A stretch of DNA of 64,000 nucleotides, taken from positions 2,181,249-2,245,248 of the forward strand of contig NW_005202428.1 of assembly GCF_000372725.1 (NCBI RefSeq), written 5' to 3'. Under the pieces are notes generated by a model that saw only the letters and a program-made list of their open reading frames with translations, searched no databases and was not told where the DNA came from. Source of the stretch: Emiliania huxleyi CCMP1516 (lineage: Eukaryota > Haptophyta > Isochrysidales > Noelaerhabdaceae). Made by a program: the position numbers and the translations under genes. Position 1 is the stretch's first letter. Each line of letters starts with the position of its first letter. Positions 43,520 through 55,700 of the stretch are shown piece after piece.

Positions 43520-44216
43520 TCACCACACCGCTCGCCCGCTCCACGTGCCGTTAGTAGCGGCTCGCTTGAGCCGGACCGTCCCACTGACCCAGTGCACCAT
43601 CGGCGGCGCATGGTGGTGGCCGGGCCGTGCGCGATATTTTGACGTGTACGCACCGCGCATGTTGACCGACGGCGAGGCCGGGTCGCGCTGGTCCTTCATC
43701 CAGCACTCGCCGCGCGTGTGCTTGTGCGCGTCGGGCGCGAAGCAAACCTAAAACTCAAGGGAAGGTGCTTCTCCGCACAGTCTGATCCACGCTGCAAGCG
43801 TGTGGCCAGTTGCCTCCTCGGGGCAAAAGACCCACGAGTTGCACTTCACGTGCGCTCGGCACTTGGCGCAGCACTCGGCGGCAGTCGCAACGTGCTGCGA
43901 TGGGTCGAGACCCCAGTTCCACGCGCGCGTGCCATCGTAATCGGCGTGCATCTCTGTACCGCACTCATCGGCCTATCTGGCGTTCCGGGTCGTGACTCTT
44001 ACCAGACTCTGCCTCCTCCTCTCTCCTGCGGCACTTCTAAACCGGCGGCCGCCAACTGTATCGATAGTAGCCGAGAGGGTCAAGACTTTCGCCGGCCGCC
44101 GCAGCCGCCGCAATTTGCTCCGCGTCTCGTCGCGCCCGCTTGCGAGCTCCGCGCACACCAGCGCACGAGCATGGAGACTGAAGGAGGGCGAGCAGCAGCA
44201 GGGCGAAAGCGCGCAT
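43520..44216 (-). CDS. Secreted single PAN/apple-like domain protein
   Basis: Exons 44216-44043, 43972-43814 and 43747-43520 join in phase to 561 nt (186 residues). MRAFALLLLALLQSPCSCAG is a clear signal peptide. The rest is one domain of the widespread algal PAN/apple-like type: ECGTEMHADYDGTRAWNWGL, TAAECCAKCRAHVKCNSWVF, then CFAPDAHKHTRGECWMKDQ and HHHAPPMVHWVSGTVRL, ending NGTWSGRAVW. Paired Cys and the HT.GeCW.K motif suggest an extracellular, disulfide-bonded binding module. Intron 1 (44042-43973) is GT-AG. Intron 2 (43813-43748, 66 nt) reads best as GC-AG, giving WVFCPEE|VCFAPDAH. A GT donor four codons upstream (W|gt) keeps phase but drops the conserved FC. Confidence 0.85.
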
Positions 44217-44448
44217 AGACGCACGACACAAACGATAGCCGCCAACCACGATAGCCGCCCCACTTGACATCAACCTATCTGTCTGTGAACAGAGGCCCGG
44301 GGTTGTGCGTTTATGTGAACAGAGGACTTCGGAAAATCGAAACATAACGGAGATTCGACAAGATTCATCATTTCAAAAAAAGAACTCGGTCGCACTGGCG
44401 ATTCAGTGCCCTTTCCTGCTGGATCGTCGAGCCCGGCATCGCGCATCG

Positions 44449-46423
44449 ATGTATATGCGGCTCCCCGCGCCTGCGCTAGCCCCCGCCTGGCACGCCGCCA
44501 ATGTTCTGGCGCGCAGCGGCAGCGTAGCCAGCTCCGAGGTCCGGCTCGACGACGCGGACTCAGCGCTCGACCTGCAAACACTGAGCTTCTTAGTGGGAGC
44601 CGCGGCGTTGTGGGGCACCTATCCGACCTGCGTCAAGCTGCTCTACTCGGCGGGCCCTCCGCTCGACCCGAGCATCGTTGTGCTTCTCCGCTTCATAATC
44701 ATGGCCGCTGTCTCGTGCTCCGCGCTGTTCGCGACCACGCCGCGCTTCACGCTCCTCCGGCGCTACGTCACGGCCGCTGAGGCGGCGTCGATGGCGTGGT
44801 CGGAGCAGCTGGAACGGCGTGTACCGGCGAGCGTCTACGTGGCGGCGCTCGAGCCTAGATGCGGAGGACAGACCCTCTTCCCCGACCAGAGCGCGAGAGG
44901 ACACGTCGTTCTGTGTTGCGCTGTGTTTAGCCGTATTCAGACCCTCGCAGGCGCTCGAGCTTGGTATCCTCGGAGGGCTGGGCACCTTCCTGCAGACGCT
45001 CTCGCTCTCGCAGATCCCGGCGCTCACCGCCGCGGTGCTGTACTCGACTGTCAACGTGATCACCCCGGCGCTGGCGGCGCTGGCGGGAGCGAACGCACAG
45101 GAGCGGGAGGTGAGCGCGCGGACGTGGGCCGGCTGCGCCCTTGGCCTGATCGCGTCCTGCTGGGCCCTCGTCCCTGACGTGGGCCTGCTGCCGCAGGTGC
45201 GGGACACGTCCGAGACACGTCATAGACACGCCCGAGACACTCGCGTCGCTGCTCTCGCCAGTCACGCAACGCTTCGCTCTCACCCGCCGACTCGCCGCCC
45301 GGCGTTTCCCGCTCCGCAGTCGCTGCCGGCGAGCGTCGGCGGCGGCGAGGGCACGATGCTGGCGGCGAGCTTCTGCTATGCGGCGAGCAAGGTGCCGCGG
45401 GAGACGGCCGTCCCACCTCGCTTGAGCCGTCCCTCTCCTCCGCTCCCTCCCGAGCACTCCCTCCCTCCGCTCCGAGGTGCGGCTCAGCTCGCACCTCCGC
45501 CACCACCCGCCCGACGACATCGCCGTCGGCCGCCTCGTCGGCCAGGCCGGCTGCGCCGCAGCCTTCCTCGGCTTGGTCGACAAGACGCAAGCCGTGCACG
45601 AGCTGCTGCCAGAGCAGGCGCCCCCCCCCCCCTCCCCCGTCCCCCCTCACCGCTCGCCCTTTGCCCCCAGCCCAGACCCCCCCCCCTTCAGTGCAGCACT
45701 GCACCGCAGCCCTCGCCGCCCCTTGCCCTCGCCTGCAGACGCCCCCCCCTTGCCCGAGCAGGCGGGCGGCCTCGCCGAGCCTGCAGACGCCGTCCTCGCC
45801 GAGCTGGTCACTTGGGCGAACGGTTTCACGCCGCAGCAGCTCGGCGAGACCGCCGAGAGACCGCCGAGAGACCGCCGAGGGGGCCTCCCGCCGCAGTAGC
45901 CCAGCCTTGCACCACCCCTCCCTCCTCCTCGCCTCGCTCCCCTCGCCTCGCTCCTCCTCGCCCTCGCCGTGCGCCGCCTTCCCACGCCTCGTGCGCACGC
46001 GCCTTAATGCACAGGCCTCCTCCTCGCCTCCTCCCTCCTCTCCGGCGCGGGAGCGACCTGGTTCCAGTCCAACGGGCAGCGAAAGGCGTCGGCGCCAAAG
46101 GCGCAGCTCTGGTGCGCGCCTGCCCGCCCCTCCTCCTGCCGCCCCCCTCCCCCCCTCCCCCCCCCTCGCCCCTCGCCCCTCCTCTTCACTTGGTCTCGTG
46201 TGGTGGCAGGTTTGCGATGACGCCCGTCTTTGGCGCCGTCTGGGCGTACCTCATTTTGGGCGAGGCGCTCACCTACCACGAGTGCACGGGCGCGGCGCTC
46301 GTCGTGGGAGCCATCGTCCTCTCCATCCCGCCGCCTCGCGACCGCAGTCAGGCGGCGGCGGCGGCGGCGGCAGCAGACGCGGAGGCGGAGCCGGCGGGCG
46401 GGGCCCCTCGCGAGAGATTGTGA
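44449..46423 (+). CDS. EamA/DMT-superfamily transporter (seven exons)
   Basis: Exons 44449-44844, 44951-45196, 45320-45391, 45477-45617, 45762-45882, 46015-46111 and 46210-46423 sum to 1287 nt (428 residues). The N-terminus may be a plastid or other targeting peptide (MYMRLPAPALAPAWHAANVL). First EamA half: SFLVGAAALWGTYPTCVKLL, SIVVLLRFIIMAAVSCSALF, ALELGILGGLGTFLQTLSL, SQIPALTAAVLYSTVNVITP, WAGCALGLIASCWALVPDVG. Second half: GTMLAASFCYAASKV, GLLLASSLLSGAGATWFQSN, W|FAMTPVFGAVWAYLILGEAL, GAALVVGAIVLSIPPPRD. The terminal helix pair with P.fga..ayl.LgE.lt is the family hallmark. Ten helices expected. It likely exports or exchanges a small metabolite. Introns 1, 4 and 5 start with GC and carry direct repeats. 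Confidence 0.9.
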
Positions 46424-46653
46424 CGAGTTTTTTGCGCTGACTGTGCGTCTATTACATACATAAACTTAAACAACAAATATGAACACGCCCGGGGGCACAC
46501 TAATCGACTCGTTCCTTGGATGGTGGCCGCCAGAAAAAAGGAAAAGTTCGTGAGAACGAAAAGCACAAAACGCGGAAACGAAAAAAGTCGAGCGTTCCAA
46601 TTCTTGTTTTTCGGGTCTAACTCGTACGTCCACAGCGGCGTTCACAACGAAAC
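46424..46653. other. Short intergenic
   Basis: A-rich, lower GC than the flanking genes. Probably 3' UTR of the EamA gene plus the promoter of the next gene. Confidence 0.5.
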
Positions 46654-47219
46654 ATGATCGACGACGAGTATCGCTCCGCGCGCGGCCGGCCCGGCGTCTT
46701 TGCAGGCACGTCCGTCCGCCTGGTGCTGCTCACGCTCTGCGCGGCTCTCTGCGTGCACTCGGCGCTGGCGTGGCCAGCGGCGAGCATGCTCTCGCTGGCG
46801 CGCGCCTCGCTCGCCCGCGCTGAGGCTGAGGAGGAGAGGAGCGTGATCAAGCTTGGCCGCAACCGCGCGGCGGCTGCCAGCGCGCAGCGCCGTGCCGCAT
46901 CGGCACGCGCCTCCAACACACCACTCGCAAACGGAAGCCTCGCCCACCTGTGCCGCACCCGCCGCCTTCTCACTCTCCCTACGGTCCGGCGGTGCACTAC
47001 GCGTCGCTTAACGCTCGCCTCCCGTGCCATCAGATGACTGCCGAGCTCGAGAGGTTGCGTGCGGCCGAGGATGCGGCACGGACACAGCTCGAGGCCCTCG
47101 GGGGCGTCGACGGCCGCGGCCGCGGCGTTGGTCTTGGAGGTGGCGACTGGATCCCTCACGGCCTCGCGGTCCCGGTTGCGGGGCTGCACGGGAGCACGGC
47201 GACAGGGACGATGGCATAG
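46654..47219 (+). CDS. Small hypothetical protein with N-terminal membrane segment
   Basis: The first exon starts MIDDEYRSARGRPGVFAG followed by one hydrophobic stretch (VRLVLLTLCAALCVHSALAW) and a charged helix (RAEAEEERSVIKLGRNRAAA). A 3' splice site (gccatcag) precedes 47034, where MTAELERLRAAEDAARTQLE starts a coiled coil ending at the stop at 47219. The exon 1 end is not fixed (about 46860-46950). It looks like a single-pass membrane protein with a cytosolic coiled coil. No family recognised. Confidence 0.5.
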
Positions 47220-48758
47220 GTCCTAGATCCTAGGGTAGAGCAGTGGTGCCAGTGGGCGATTGATGGAAACGAGGAAGACGGTCCGGGATTTCCGGTCTTT
47301 GATTTCCTCGGTTCCCCGCCCGAACCGATTTGAGAATCCCTAAAAAAAATCTCTGTGGCGGAAACTTGCGGTCGCTGGACGTTGTTGGTTTCATCTAGGC
47401 TGGGACCATGCTAGGCGCTGGCCCGCACATGTTCTGCAGCTTGGTGTGCCAAACTCGACACCTCGACACCCCTCGACACCGCTCGACACCGCTCCAGCAC
47501 CGCTCGACACCACCTCGACACCGCTCGACGCCACCTCGACACCTCTGATGATCCTAACACGGAGACTCCCAACTATCTGATGATCCTAACACTAGAAGAC
47601 ACAGCGAGGCTGGCCTTTTGGAGGGCCCCCCCTTCCGCCGGACCGTTTCCCTCTTTCCCACTCCTTCCGCTACAGTGCCGCTACTCTCTTTTTCTTTTCC
47701 TTCTCCGGGCCCCTACCGTAGATCCCATCTACGATTCCAGTATTGTGTTTTCGTCTTCGCCTTAATAAATTTCTTTTCCATCCGGTCGAGAGGGACGCCT
47801 CATTCAGGCACGCCTTCCTGCCGCTCGTGCTGCACCGCTCTCCGGCTCAATTCGCCGCTGCGCAGAAGCCCACAAGCACCCGCAAGGTTAGCTCGATGGA
47901 CGCAAGGTTAGCTCCATGCGCATCACAAATCTTACGAACGGTCGACCCATCTGGCATCAGAGCCACAATCCGAGGGTATCGCGCCGCAACCCCGCGCATT
48001 TCGCCCCAGCAGAGGCTGCAGCAGATGAGCGATGTGGAAAAAACACCACTGTAAAGTGGAGAGTACTTGGGGTTGAGTGGGCTTGCTTGCTCTCTACGCC
48101 AGAGAGCAAAAATATAACAAAAGAAATCTCCTTGGCGGGAACTCACCTTGTGCGAAAATCTTGCACTCTCTTCTCATCGTGTCACACGCACCCAGTGTAG
48201 AAGAATTTAAACAAGACAACTCTCTCTCACAGCACACAGGCTCGACACAGGTGCGAACTGGCGCGTGCTAGTACTATCACCGGCACACCACCGGAGCCGC
48301 CTAAGCGACTCCGTTAAGAACGGCAATGCACTTAGCTCCGTGCACAATGCCGCTGTCCCCGCACGCTAGCACCTAGCTCGTTCACCGTCTGCCACGCCAC
48401 GCCCACGGCGGTGTGGAGAACGACAGACAAGCGCTGCATCTGCAGCCCGTGCCAGTTCTTGGTGGTCCATGTGACCTCATCGAGGTGCTGAGCGTGCGAA
48501 AGTTTGTTACTCAGCTGGTCCGCCGCCTGCCGAAGAATTCTGCGGACGCCGTCCCCGAAGCCGCCGAACGTCTCGAAGTCGAGCAAACGCAGGTCGCAAT
48601 TCTTCTCCCGCGCGAACCGGTAGTCGCCCTTCTTGTAGGGGGCCGTCACAGGTGCCCCTGCCTCCGCCTCCGCCTCCCCCTCACTCTTCCCATTCCTCCT
48701 CTTCCGCCGCCGCCGTGTAGAAGAATCTGTGGCGGGAACTTCGCGGACGTTGTGGTTC
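47220..48758. other. Repeat-bearing intergenic interval
   Basis: At about 47454-47545 are CTCGACACC(G/A)C tandem repeats. TGATGATCCTAACAC occurs twice (about 47548 and 47579). At about 48200-48270 is a copy of the dispersed motif CTCTCTCACAGCACACAGG + CTCGACACAGGTG seen at about 17450. No coding domain is convincing, though a frame at 48413-48720 (NDRQALHLQPVPVLGGPCDL) could be an upstream exon of the next gene. Confidence 0.5.
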
Positions 48759-51399
48759 ATGGAGCCACAACGTCCAGCGGTCGCTCGGAAAGACCACCGG
48801 CTTTCTACCGAGTCCCTCGTCTCCGACAAGGGCGCCCCGCCGCTCTCGGAGGCGGCGGTTCGAGACGTCGCACTACGTATCGACTTGCCTGCGCCGCCCG
48901 CGCCCGCACCGCGGCGCACGAGCGGCCGCGTTGCGAGCGTCGCACCAGAGACCAAGGCGGCTCTCTCGCGCGCCAAGCGGTACGGCCGAGAGGTGCTCGG
49001 TCGGCGCGTGCGAGTCTTCTGGCATGAGGAGCAGACCTGGTACACGGGACGCGTCAAGGACTTCACTGAGGTGCAGCAGGAGCATCTCGTCTTGTACGAC
49101 GATGGCGACTCCCAGTACGAAGCCCTCGGCAAGGCGCGGTGGGAGAGACGCCCTCTCTGCCCCCCCCCCCCCCCTCACCCAATCTCCCTGGCCGCAGATG
49201 GAGGCGCTCGGCCACCTGCAGTGGGAACCGGACGAGGCTGCTGCCGCTGCTCCTGCTGCCAAGCGTGGACGCGCAGACCGGACTAGCGATCCGGCCAAGT
49301 CTGCCACCACTGCCGCCGCCGAGAGGGACCCGCACGAGATTGTGACGGCAATCGTGTGCGACGGCTGCGAGGGCGAGTTCGAGCTGCCAGACGGCATTGT
49401 CGTGCCGGAGGGCGATTGGTCCCCAGCAAGGGTTGCGGGTAGGCGCGGCGGGGACGTCGCGGGAGTCCCTCTGGCGTCTCCCCCTCGTAGGTTCTGCGCT
49501 GCTTGCGCGCCCGCCGCGCCCAAGTCCGCCTCTCCGCCGCGCAAGCGGCCGCGGCAGGGGGCGGCAGAGCCGGCGCCCAAGGCTTCGGCAGCGCCAAAGG
49601 CGACCGCACCCAAGGCGGCGGCGGAGGCGGTGCAGGCGGCGGAGGCGGAGGCGGCGGCTCCGGCGGAGGCGGAGGCGGCGGCTTGGGCGGCGGAGGCGCG
49701 CGTTTGGCGGCTTGCGACCCGCGGCCCGCTCTGCCACGTGCCCACGCTCCTGGAGCACGTGGGACGGGAGTCCGCGCCGGTGGCCGCCGCGGCCGCGGGG
49801 TCGCTTCCGCCGGCCGCCGCCGCAGAGGCAGCTTTGCTCGGCGCTGTCGGTGGCCCTAGATGCGGCGGTAGATGCGAGGGCTGCAGATCTGCGCTGCACA
49901 ACACGCTCCTCGCTCCCCCCCCACCACCCCTGCCCCACCCTCCCTCCCTCTCTTCGCCGCGCAGGCGGGTGGCTCGCTTGCTCCAGCCAAGCTGACAGCG
50001 GTGGTGCGCGCCGCGCTGAGCGGGATGGGGGACGACAGCGACGAGGATAGCGACGACAGCGACGACGGCGGAGGTGGCGGCGGCGGAGGAGGAGGAGGGA
50101 GCGGCGGAGGTGGAGAGGCGTCGAGTGCGCTCGAGCAGCTCGAGCTGTGCCGCCCTGGGAAGCTCGCGACCCTCTCGCTCTCCCTCGGCGCGGCGCGGCT
50201 GCGCATCCCGCCAGAGGCGCTCCCGCACACAACATACGCACGCACGCACGCACACGCTCAGCGCACTCTCAATGCGCTGCGGCGCGCGCGTGCCAAACTA
50301 GCGCGTCGAGACGTCTGCCTCGCCCTGCCTTGCCTCACCCTGCCTGACCTCAGGTGCTCTCGTGGCTCTGGCACGGGGCACTGCAGCCCGCCCGACCTGC
50401 AGCCGCACCTGCTGCGAGCGCGGCCCTCCGGGCGGCGGCTGCGGCGGCGCCGGCGGCGCCGGCGGTGGCAGACACAGCCGCGCGCCACGAGCAGCTCGCG
50501 CCGACGCTGCGGAGTTTGCTCGCCGAGATGGCGCCGGCGCGGGAGGGGGAGGCGGCGGCGGCGGCGGCGGCGCGTTCACACCGGGCGGTGCCTGTCCTCC
50601 GGATCGTCATCGACGCGATGCGCCGCAGCGTGCTCTCTCCCGTCGCTTCGAACGTCGCTTCGAGCGAGGAGGTTGCCGTGGCCGCATGCGCCTGCCTTGC
50701 CAGCACCAACCCGCGCGCTGGCGCGGCGGCGGCCGCGCTGATCGACGCGCTGTGTGCGGCCGGCTCCGAGACAGTTCCGAGCCACTTCCGAGCCATTTCC
50801 AAGACGGTGCCCACGGAGGCGGTGCGTGATGCGGCCGCGGCTGCCTTCACCGCGCTGCCGTGCGCCGTGTCGCGCGGCCGCTTTGTGCGCTCGCTGCGAG
50901 GCCTCTCAGTGGAGGCGGGGTCCGGGCTAGACGCGGAATACCTCACACACCCGCCACCCGAAGCCACTGGAGCCAGCCTCTCGTCTCCACCAGGGCGCAC
51001 CGCACGATCACTCGTACCTAGGCGGGCTTGCTGTGCTCGCTCCTCGAGTCTCCTTCCATCGGCGGAAAGCAGAGCCCCTACTTCGGCGCCGTTGACGGCG
51101 CCGCTGCCTCTGCCACGCTCGCCGAGGCCCTCCCACCGCTGCTGCGGCTGCGGCCGAAGCGGCCCGCCGCCGACGGCGTGCTCATCCTGCAAGGCGCGCT
51201 TCTCTCTTGCGCCGAGGCGCGCGGGCTGCTCGACGGGCGGGGAGAGGGACCCGGCCAGCTGACTGCCACCTCGCGTGCGGCGCTGGCTGCGTCGTGCGGG
51301 GAGCTCGCCGCGTGGGCAGAGCGGCACCGCGCCAGCGGCCACGCCTCTCTCGGCTCTGGCTTTCGGCACGCACAGGCGCGGCTCGCGGGGCCCGAGTAG
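48759..51399 (+). CDS. Tudor-like plus half-PHD chromatin-reader-like protein (six exons)
   Basis: Exons 48759-49121, 49204-49418, 49491-49845, 49965-50216, 50354-50914 and 51022-51399 sum to 2124 nt (707 residues). Around residues 78-130, LGRRVRVFWHEEQTWYTGRV, then HLVLYDDGDSQYE|ALGHLQW, is a Tudor/agenet-type beta barrel (V.vfW..d..WY.G.V......H.v.YDDGd.e.l). Around residues 160-200, IVTAIVCDGCEGEFELPDGI then VPEGDWFCAACAP matches the distal half of a PHD finger (CdgC...vP.gdWfC..C) but lacks the first Cys pair, so metal binding may be altered. An Ala-rich helical region, an acidic run (DDSDEDSDDSDD) and an all-helical C-terminus (AAALIDALCAAGSETV, LLCSLLESPSIGGKQS) follow. Likely nuclear, reading histone marks. 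Introns 1, 4 and 5 are GC-AG; 2 and 3 are GT-AG. Confidence 0.8.
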
Positions 51400-51634
51400 C
51401 TGCCTCGTGTCTCGAGAGAAAGGAATCGTCAAGCGAGTGCAAGCGCTCCCCAAGGCCCACAAAAAACGAGAGTTCGATACTCTGCTTGCTGTACACAGAC
51501 ACACACAACTGCTGAGTTCCTTTGATATTGACCTTTAAAACCTTTTCCTTTGAAAAACAAACGCGCTGGGAGCCGACACACGCGGTGTGCCGGCCGGCGG
51601 GGCAAACGAAAAGGCATGTGATGAAAAGAGGTCT
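51400..51634. other. Convergent 3' intergenic
   Basis: 3' flanks of the Tudor-PHD gene (plus) and the EDRF1 gene (minus). No additional feature seen. Confidence 0.6.
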
Positions 51635-52648
51635 TCAAGTAGACGACGAGTTGGCTCGCGCCTCCTCCTCGGCCAAATGGAGGAGCACGTCCGTGCCGAG
51701 CAGCTCGCGCTGCGTCAGTGCGAGCCGGTACATGCCCTTGTACGCGGCAGCGCGCGCGCCGTCGCCCGCGCCCGAGTGCAGCCTCGCGAGCTCCCTCAGG
51801 GTCGCCTGCACCTCTGACTCGACCAGAGGCCACGTCGCCGCCACCTGCGCGCATGGCCCTCCGGTAGGGCGCTCGTCGGCGCCGCCGGTGCGCGCCGGCG
51901 GCACCGCCCCGCCCATGAGGGCCCTGGCGCCATCAGCGGTCGGCGAGCGCGGCGGCATCGGGAATGCGTACAGGCAAAAGATGGCGTGCGTGGCGAACAC
52001 GCAGCGCAGCGCCGCGCGCAGCTCGCACTCGCGGCCAGCGACGGCATCGCCGCCGCCGCCGCCGCCGCCGAGCGCGCGGTGCAGCGACGCGAGGTCGACC
52101 CGCGCCAGCACATGCTCCGCAGGCCGCTCCTGTGGACGTGTCGTGGACGCGTCGGAAACGTCGCCGGCAAACGTCGCGGGCGGTGGGCGTGGGCGTGGGC
52201 AGAGGAGGGGCGGGCCACACAGCACGACTCCGCACCCAAAGAGCGGTATGTGGAGGAGGTGTCTCGGAAGTGTCGCGTGCGCTCTCCTGCTGAGGCAGCA
52301 GTCTCAGCGCCGCCTCGAAGTGCTCCTTCGCGACGACCAAGGAGGCGAGGGCTGCGGCGCTCGCAGATTCGGGCCGGCCCGCCGCAGCGCGCTCTGCCTC
52401 CCGCCGCATCAGCAGACCGAGCCGGTACCGCGCGTCGCCCGCCGCGGCCCGCGCTCCGCACCGCTCCAGCCGCGCAGCCGCCTCCACCATCAGCTTGGAG
52501 GCCGCCGCCGCCGCCTCGGCCGACCGCGGCGCGTACGGAAGCGAATCCTCGAGACGCACCGCCTGCATCAGCTGCGTCCGCCCAACCTCGAGCTCCGCCT
52601 CGATCCACAGCGAATCGCAACCGCCTTCGGCACCGACGACCGCGCCCC

Positions 52649-52695
<47 letters not shown>

Positions 52696-52708
52696 ACGCC
52701 GCCGCCGC

Positions 52709-52741
<33 letters not shown>

Positions 52742-55700
52742 CTCCTTCTTGCCCGGGCAGGTCGTCGCGGGCGGTGCTGGCCAGGCCCTGCGCCTGCTCA
52801 AACGCGGCGACGCACCGCTCAAAGTCCTGCAGCTCCGCCGCAGACATCTCGGAGGGCGCCGGCACCGAGCCGCCCTGCGCTGCCGCCAGCCGGCGCGCCG
52901 CTGCGGGCAGGAGCTCCGAGGAGGCGGCGCCTCCGCCGCCGGCAGAGGCCGGCACGCCGGTTAAGCCCGCGTGGTCGGGCGGCCCGGCCACGTCGAGGCG
53001 CGAGCGCAGTGTGCGCCCGAAGGCGATCGACATGATTGCGGCCGAGCGCGGGTCCGACGTGGAGCGGAAGAGCTCGACACCCTGGTGGTAGTGGCGGCAA
53101 GCCTTCGTGTACCGGTCCGACACGGCGTACAACTCGCCGAGCTGCTCGTACGCCGCGCGTAGCCGTGCGTGCGTGGCGGCGAGCGACGCGGCGGGCACCT
53201 GCGGCACGTACCGACGACGCGACGTCAGATGTGCCATGGGCGTGTGGACGTGTCATGGCGGAAGGCGCCTGCTTGACCGCCGACAGGAAGAAGCCGATGG
53301 CGAGCTTGTAGTTGCCCTCCGCATCGGGCGCAAACGCTACGATCGTCGGCGCGCCGTCGCCGTCGGCCGCCATGGGCGGAGGTGTCGATGCGCCGGGGGA
53401 GGGGCCAGGAGATAGCGCAGGGGACGGCGCCGAGGACGGGGTCCCTCCGCCAGCGACGCTGGATGGGGCTGCCCCCGCCAAGGGCGGCGTCCGGGGCGCG
53501 GGCGCGGGCGCGGCGGCGGGTGCGGGCGCGGCGGCAGGTGCGGGCGCGGCGGCGTCCGCCGCCTCGCGTGCGGGCTCGCTCGCGGTTGGCTCGCCGGCGG
53601 AGGAGCGCAGCACCGCGACGGCCCACGGCGGGATCTGCAACTCGCGGTCCTCGGCGGCGAGGCGCAGCTCCTCCGCATGCCTGTTGGCGACATTCACCGA
53701 GCGTCACGGGGCAGTCGGTCAGTTCGCTCAAGAGGCGCGCTTCGCGTGCCGGGCGAGCGCCGCGCGCGCCGCCGCCGGCTCGGACGCGGCCGCTTGGTCG
53801 GCGACGAGGCGGCACGCGTCGGCGAGGGTCACGAGCCTGTAGGTGGAGACAAGTGGGGCGGACACCCGTGAGCCAAGTGGGGCCGAGACCAGTGGGGTGG
53901 GAGGGGAGGACGAGTCACACGGCGCCGGCAGCCCCTCGACGCGTGGCGCTTGTTCGTGGAGCATGCGCGAGACTGCGTGCCCGCTGCATGGCGGCCGTCA
54001 GGGCGTGGCTATGTCTTCCCCATCTACGCCCACGCGCAGAAAGCCACGCTCCCCCGCCGTGGCGACGGGCGGAGCCGCCCGCTGCCCTTGAGGAGAGAGC
54101 GCGATCACAGGCGCGCGCAGCGCGGCGTGCGCGCGCGCCGCGCGCCGTAGTGTCGCCACTGCACGGCCGTATCGACCGGCGAGGACGTAGCGGCGCGCCG
54201 TCGCCAGCTCGGCGCGGCCAAGCTTGGCGATGATGCGGAGGAGGCGCGGCGGCGCGGCGCCGGGCCGGCAGACGCCGCGCAGCGCGCCGATGCCGGCGAT
54301 GAGCTCGCGCGCTGCCGAGCGGTGCGCCGCGATGGCGGCGAGGGCCGCCTAGCCAGCAGTCACGGTCGGGCTCCATCCGAGAGACCTCCGGGATGCGGCC
54401 CGCGAAGACGGCCAGTACGACCTCCGACGGACCGTCGCCGTGGCGGGGCGGCTCGAGCGCGCCGCCGGCCGAAGGGAGGGGCTCTAGCTGGTGGGCCTCG
54501 AGGAGGTGCGAGTCGGCGAGGCCCTCGTGCGCCGCTGCCGCGAGGGGCAGCTGCGCCCTCCCTGGCTCCGACTGCTCGAGCAGCCGCACGCACGAGCGGA
54601 GCAGGCTGCGGCGGCGGGCCGCCTCCGGCCGGCTGGACGGAGAGAGGCGCTCCGCCATCCTCCAGCAGAGGAGCGCCACCTGCATCACAAGTGGACCCAC
54701 TCAGTCAAGTGGTCGCCTCAGCCACCCCGCGCGCAGAGGAGCGCCACCGGCTCCGCAAACGGGTGCGCCGCCGCCTCGTCGTCTTTGTCGAACCCGATCC
54801 CCTCCTCCTCGCCGCCCTCGCTCCCGCTCTCACTCCCGCCCTCGCTCCCGCCGACCGACCCGCCGCCGCCGGCCGACCCGCCGCCGCCAGCCGACCCGCC
54901 GCTGCGGGCAGCGGCGGCGGCATCAGCGGCGGCGTCCGGCTCCGGCTCGCCCAGCTCCAGCACGCTGATGTCGTACAGCTCGAGCTCTTGCCCGCCGTCG
55001 CGCCGGACGAGCCAGTAAGTTGCCGCCTCGCGCGTGCAGTGCTGCTGAAGGAAGCGGAGCACCTGCACGGGGGTGGCGAAGAACGGACGTCCGCCGAGTC
55101 CGCCGGTCCGCCGAGGCTCGCTGCAGGGCACGGAGCACCGACACGGCGCAGGAGGAGACGGCAGCCGGGGAGAACCCGCCGTCTGTGCAGATGCCGCCGC
55201 CAGCAGGGAGCGAGTCTGTCGGCACCGCCCGGTATCCCTGCACCACACCGCCGTTGTGCAGGCAGATGCCGACCTCCGACGAGGAGGACATGACGGCGTC
55301 GAGCCAGTAGTCGAGGCAGACCAGCGAAGTGACGTCCGAACGCGCGTCGTGCAGGGCGACTGAGACGCCCGACGCTGCGTAGCCGGCCTACACGTGTCCG
55401 TCCAATCCCAGCTCCTCCCGGGCAGTCTCGCCGAGCTCGCCCGACGCGGCGGCCGCTCGCCGACGAGTGCGACGTGTCGATCGAGGCGGCGCCGCCCGGC
55501 CCGTCGTGCCTGCAGATGAGCGTGTCCGACCCGAGCAGCACCTGGAAGAGATCGGTGTGAGGGATGGAAGAGGAGGCGTGTCAGCAGCGTGCCCGGCCCG
55601 CGCGGCACCGAGAGGCCGCCCAGCTGCCACCGCACCACGCGGCGGAAGCCGCGCGGCGCCTCCTTGTCCGGCATCCACTCCTCCACGTCCGAGTCCGACT

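Noticed and set aside
44839-44950. GT donor (TAC|GTGGCG) for EamA intron 1
   Set aside because: It keeps phase but drops two residues. The GC donor six bases later restores YVAALELGIL and matches the direct repeat. Not fully excluded without cDNA.
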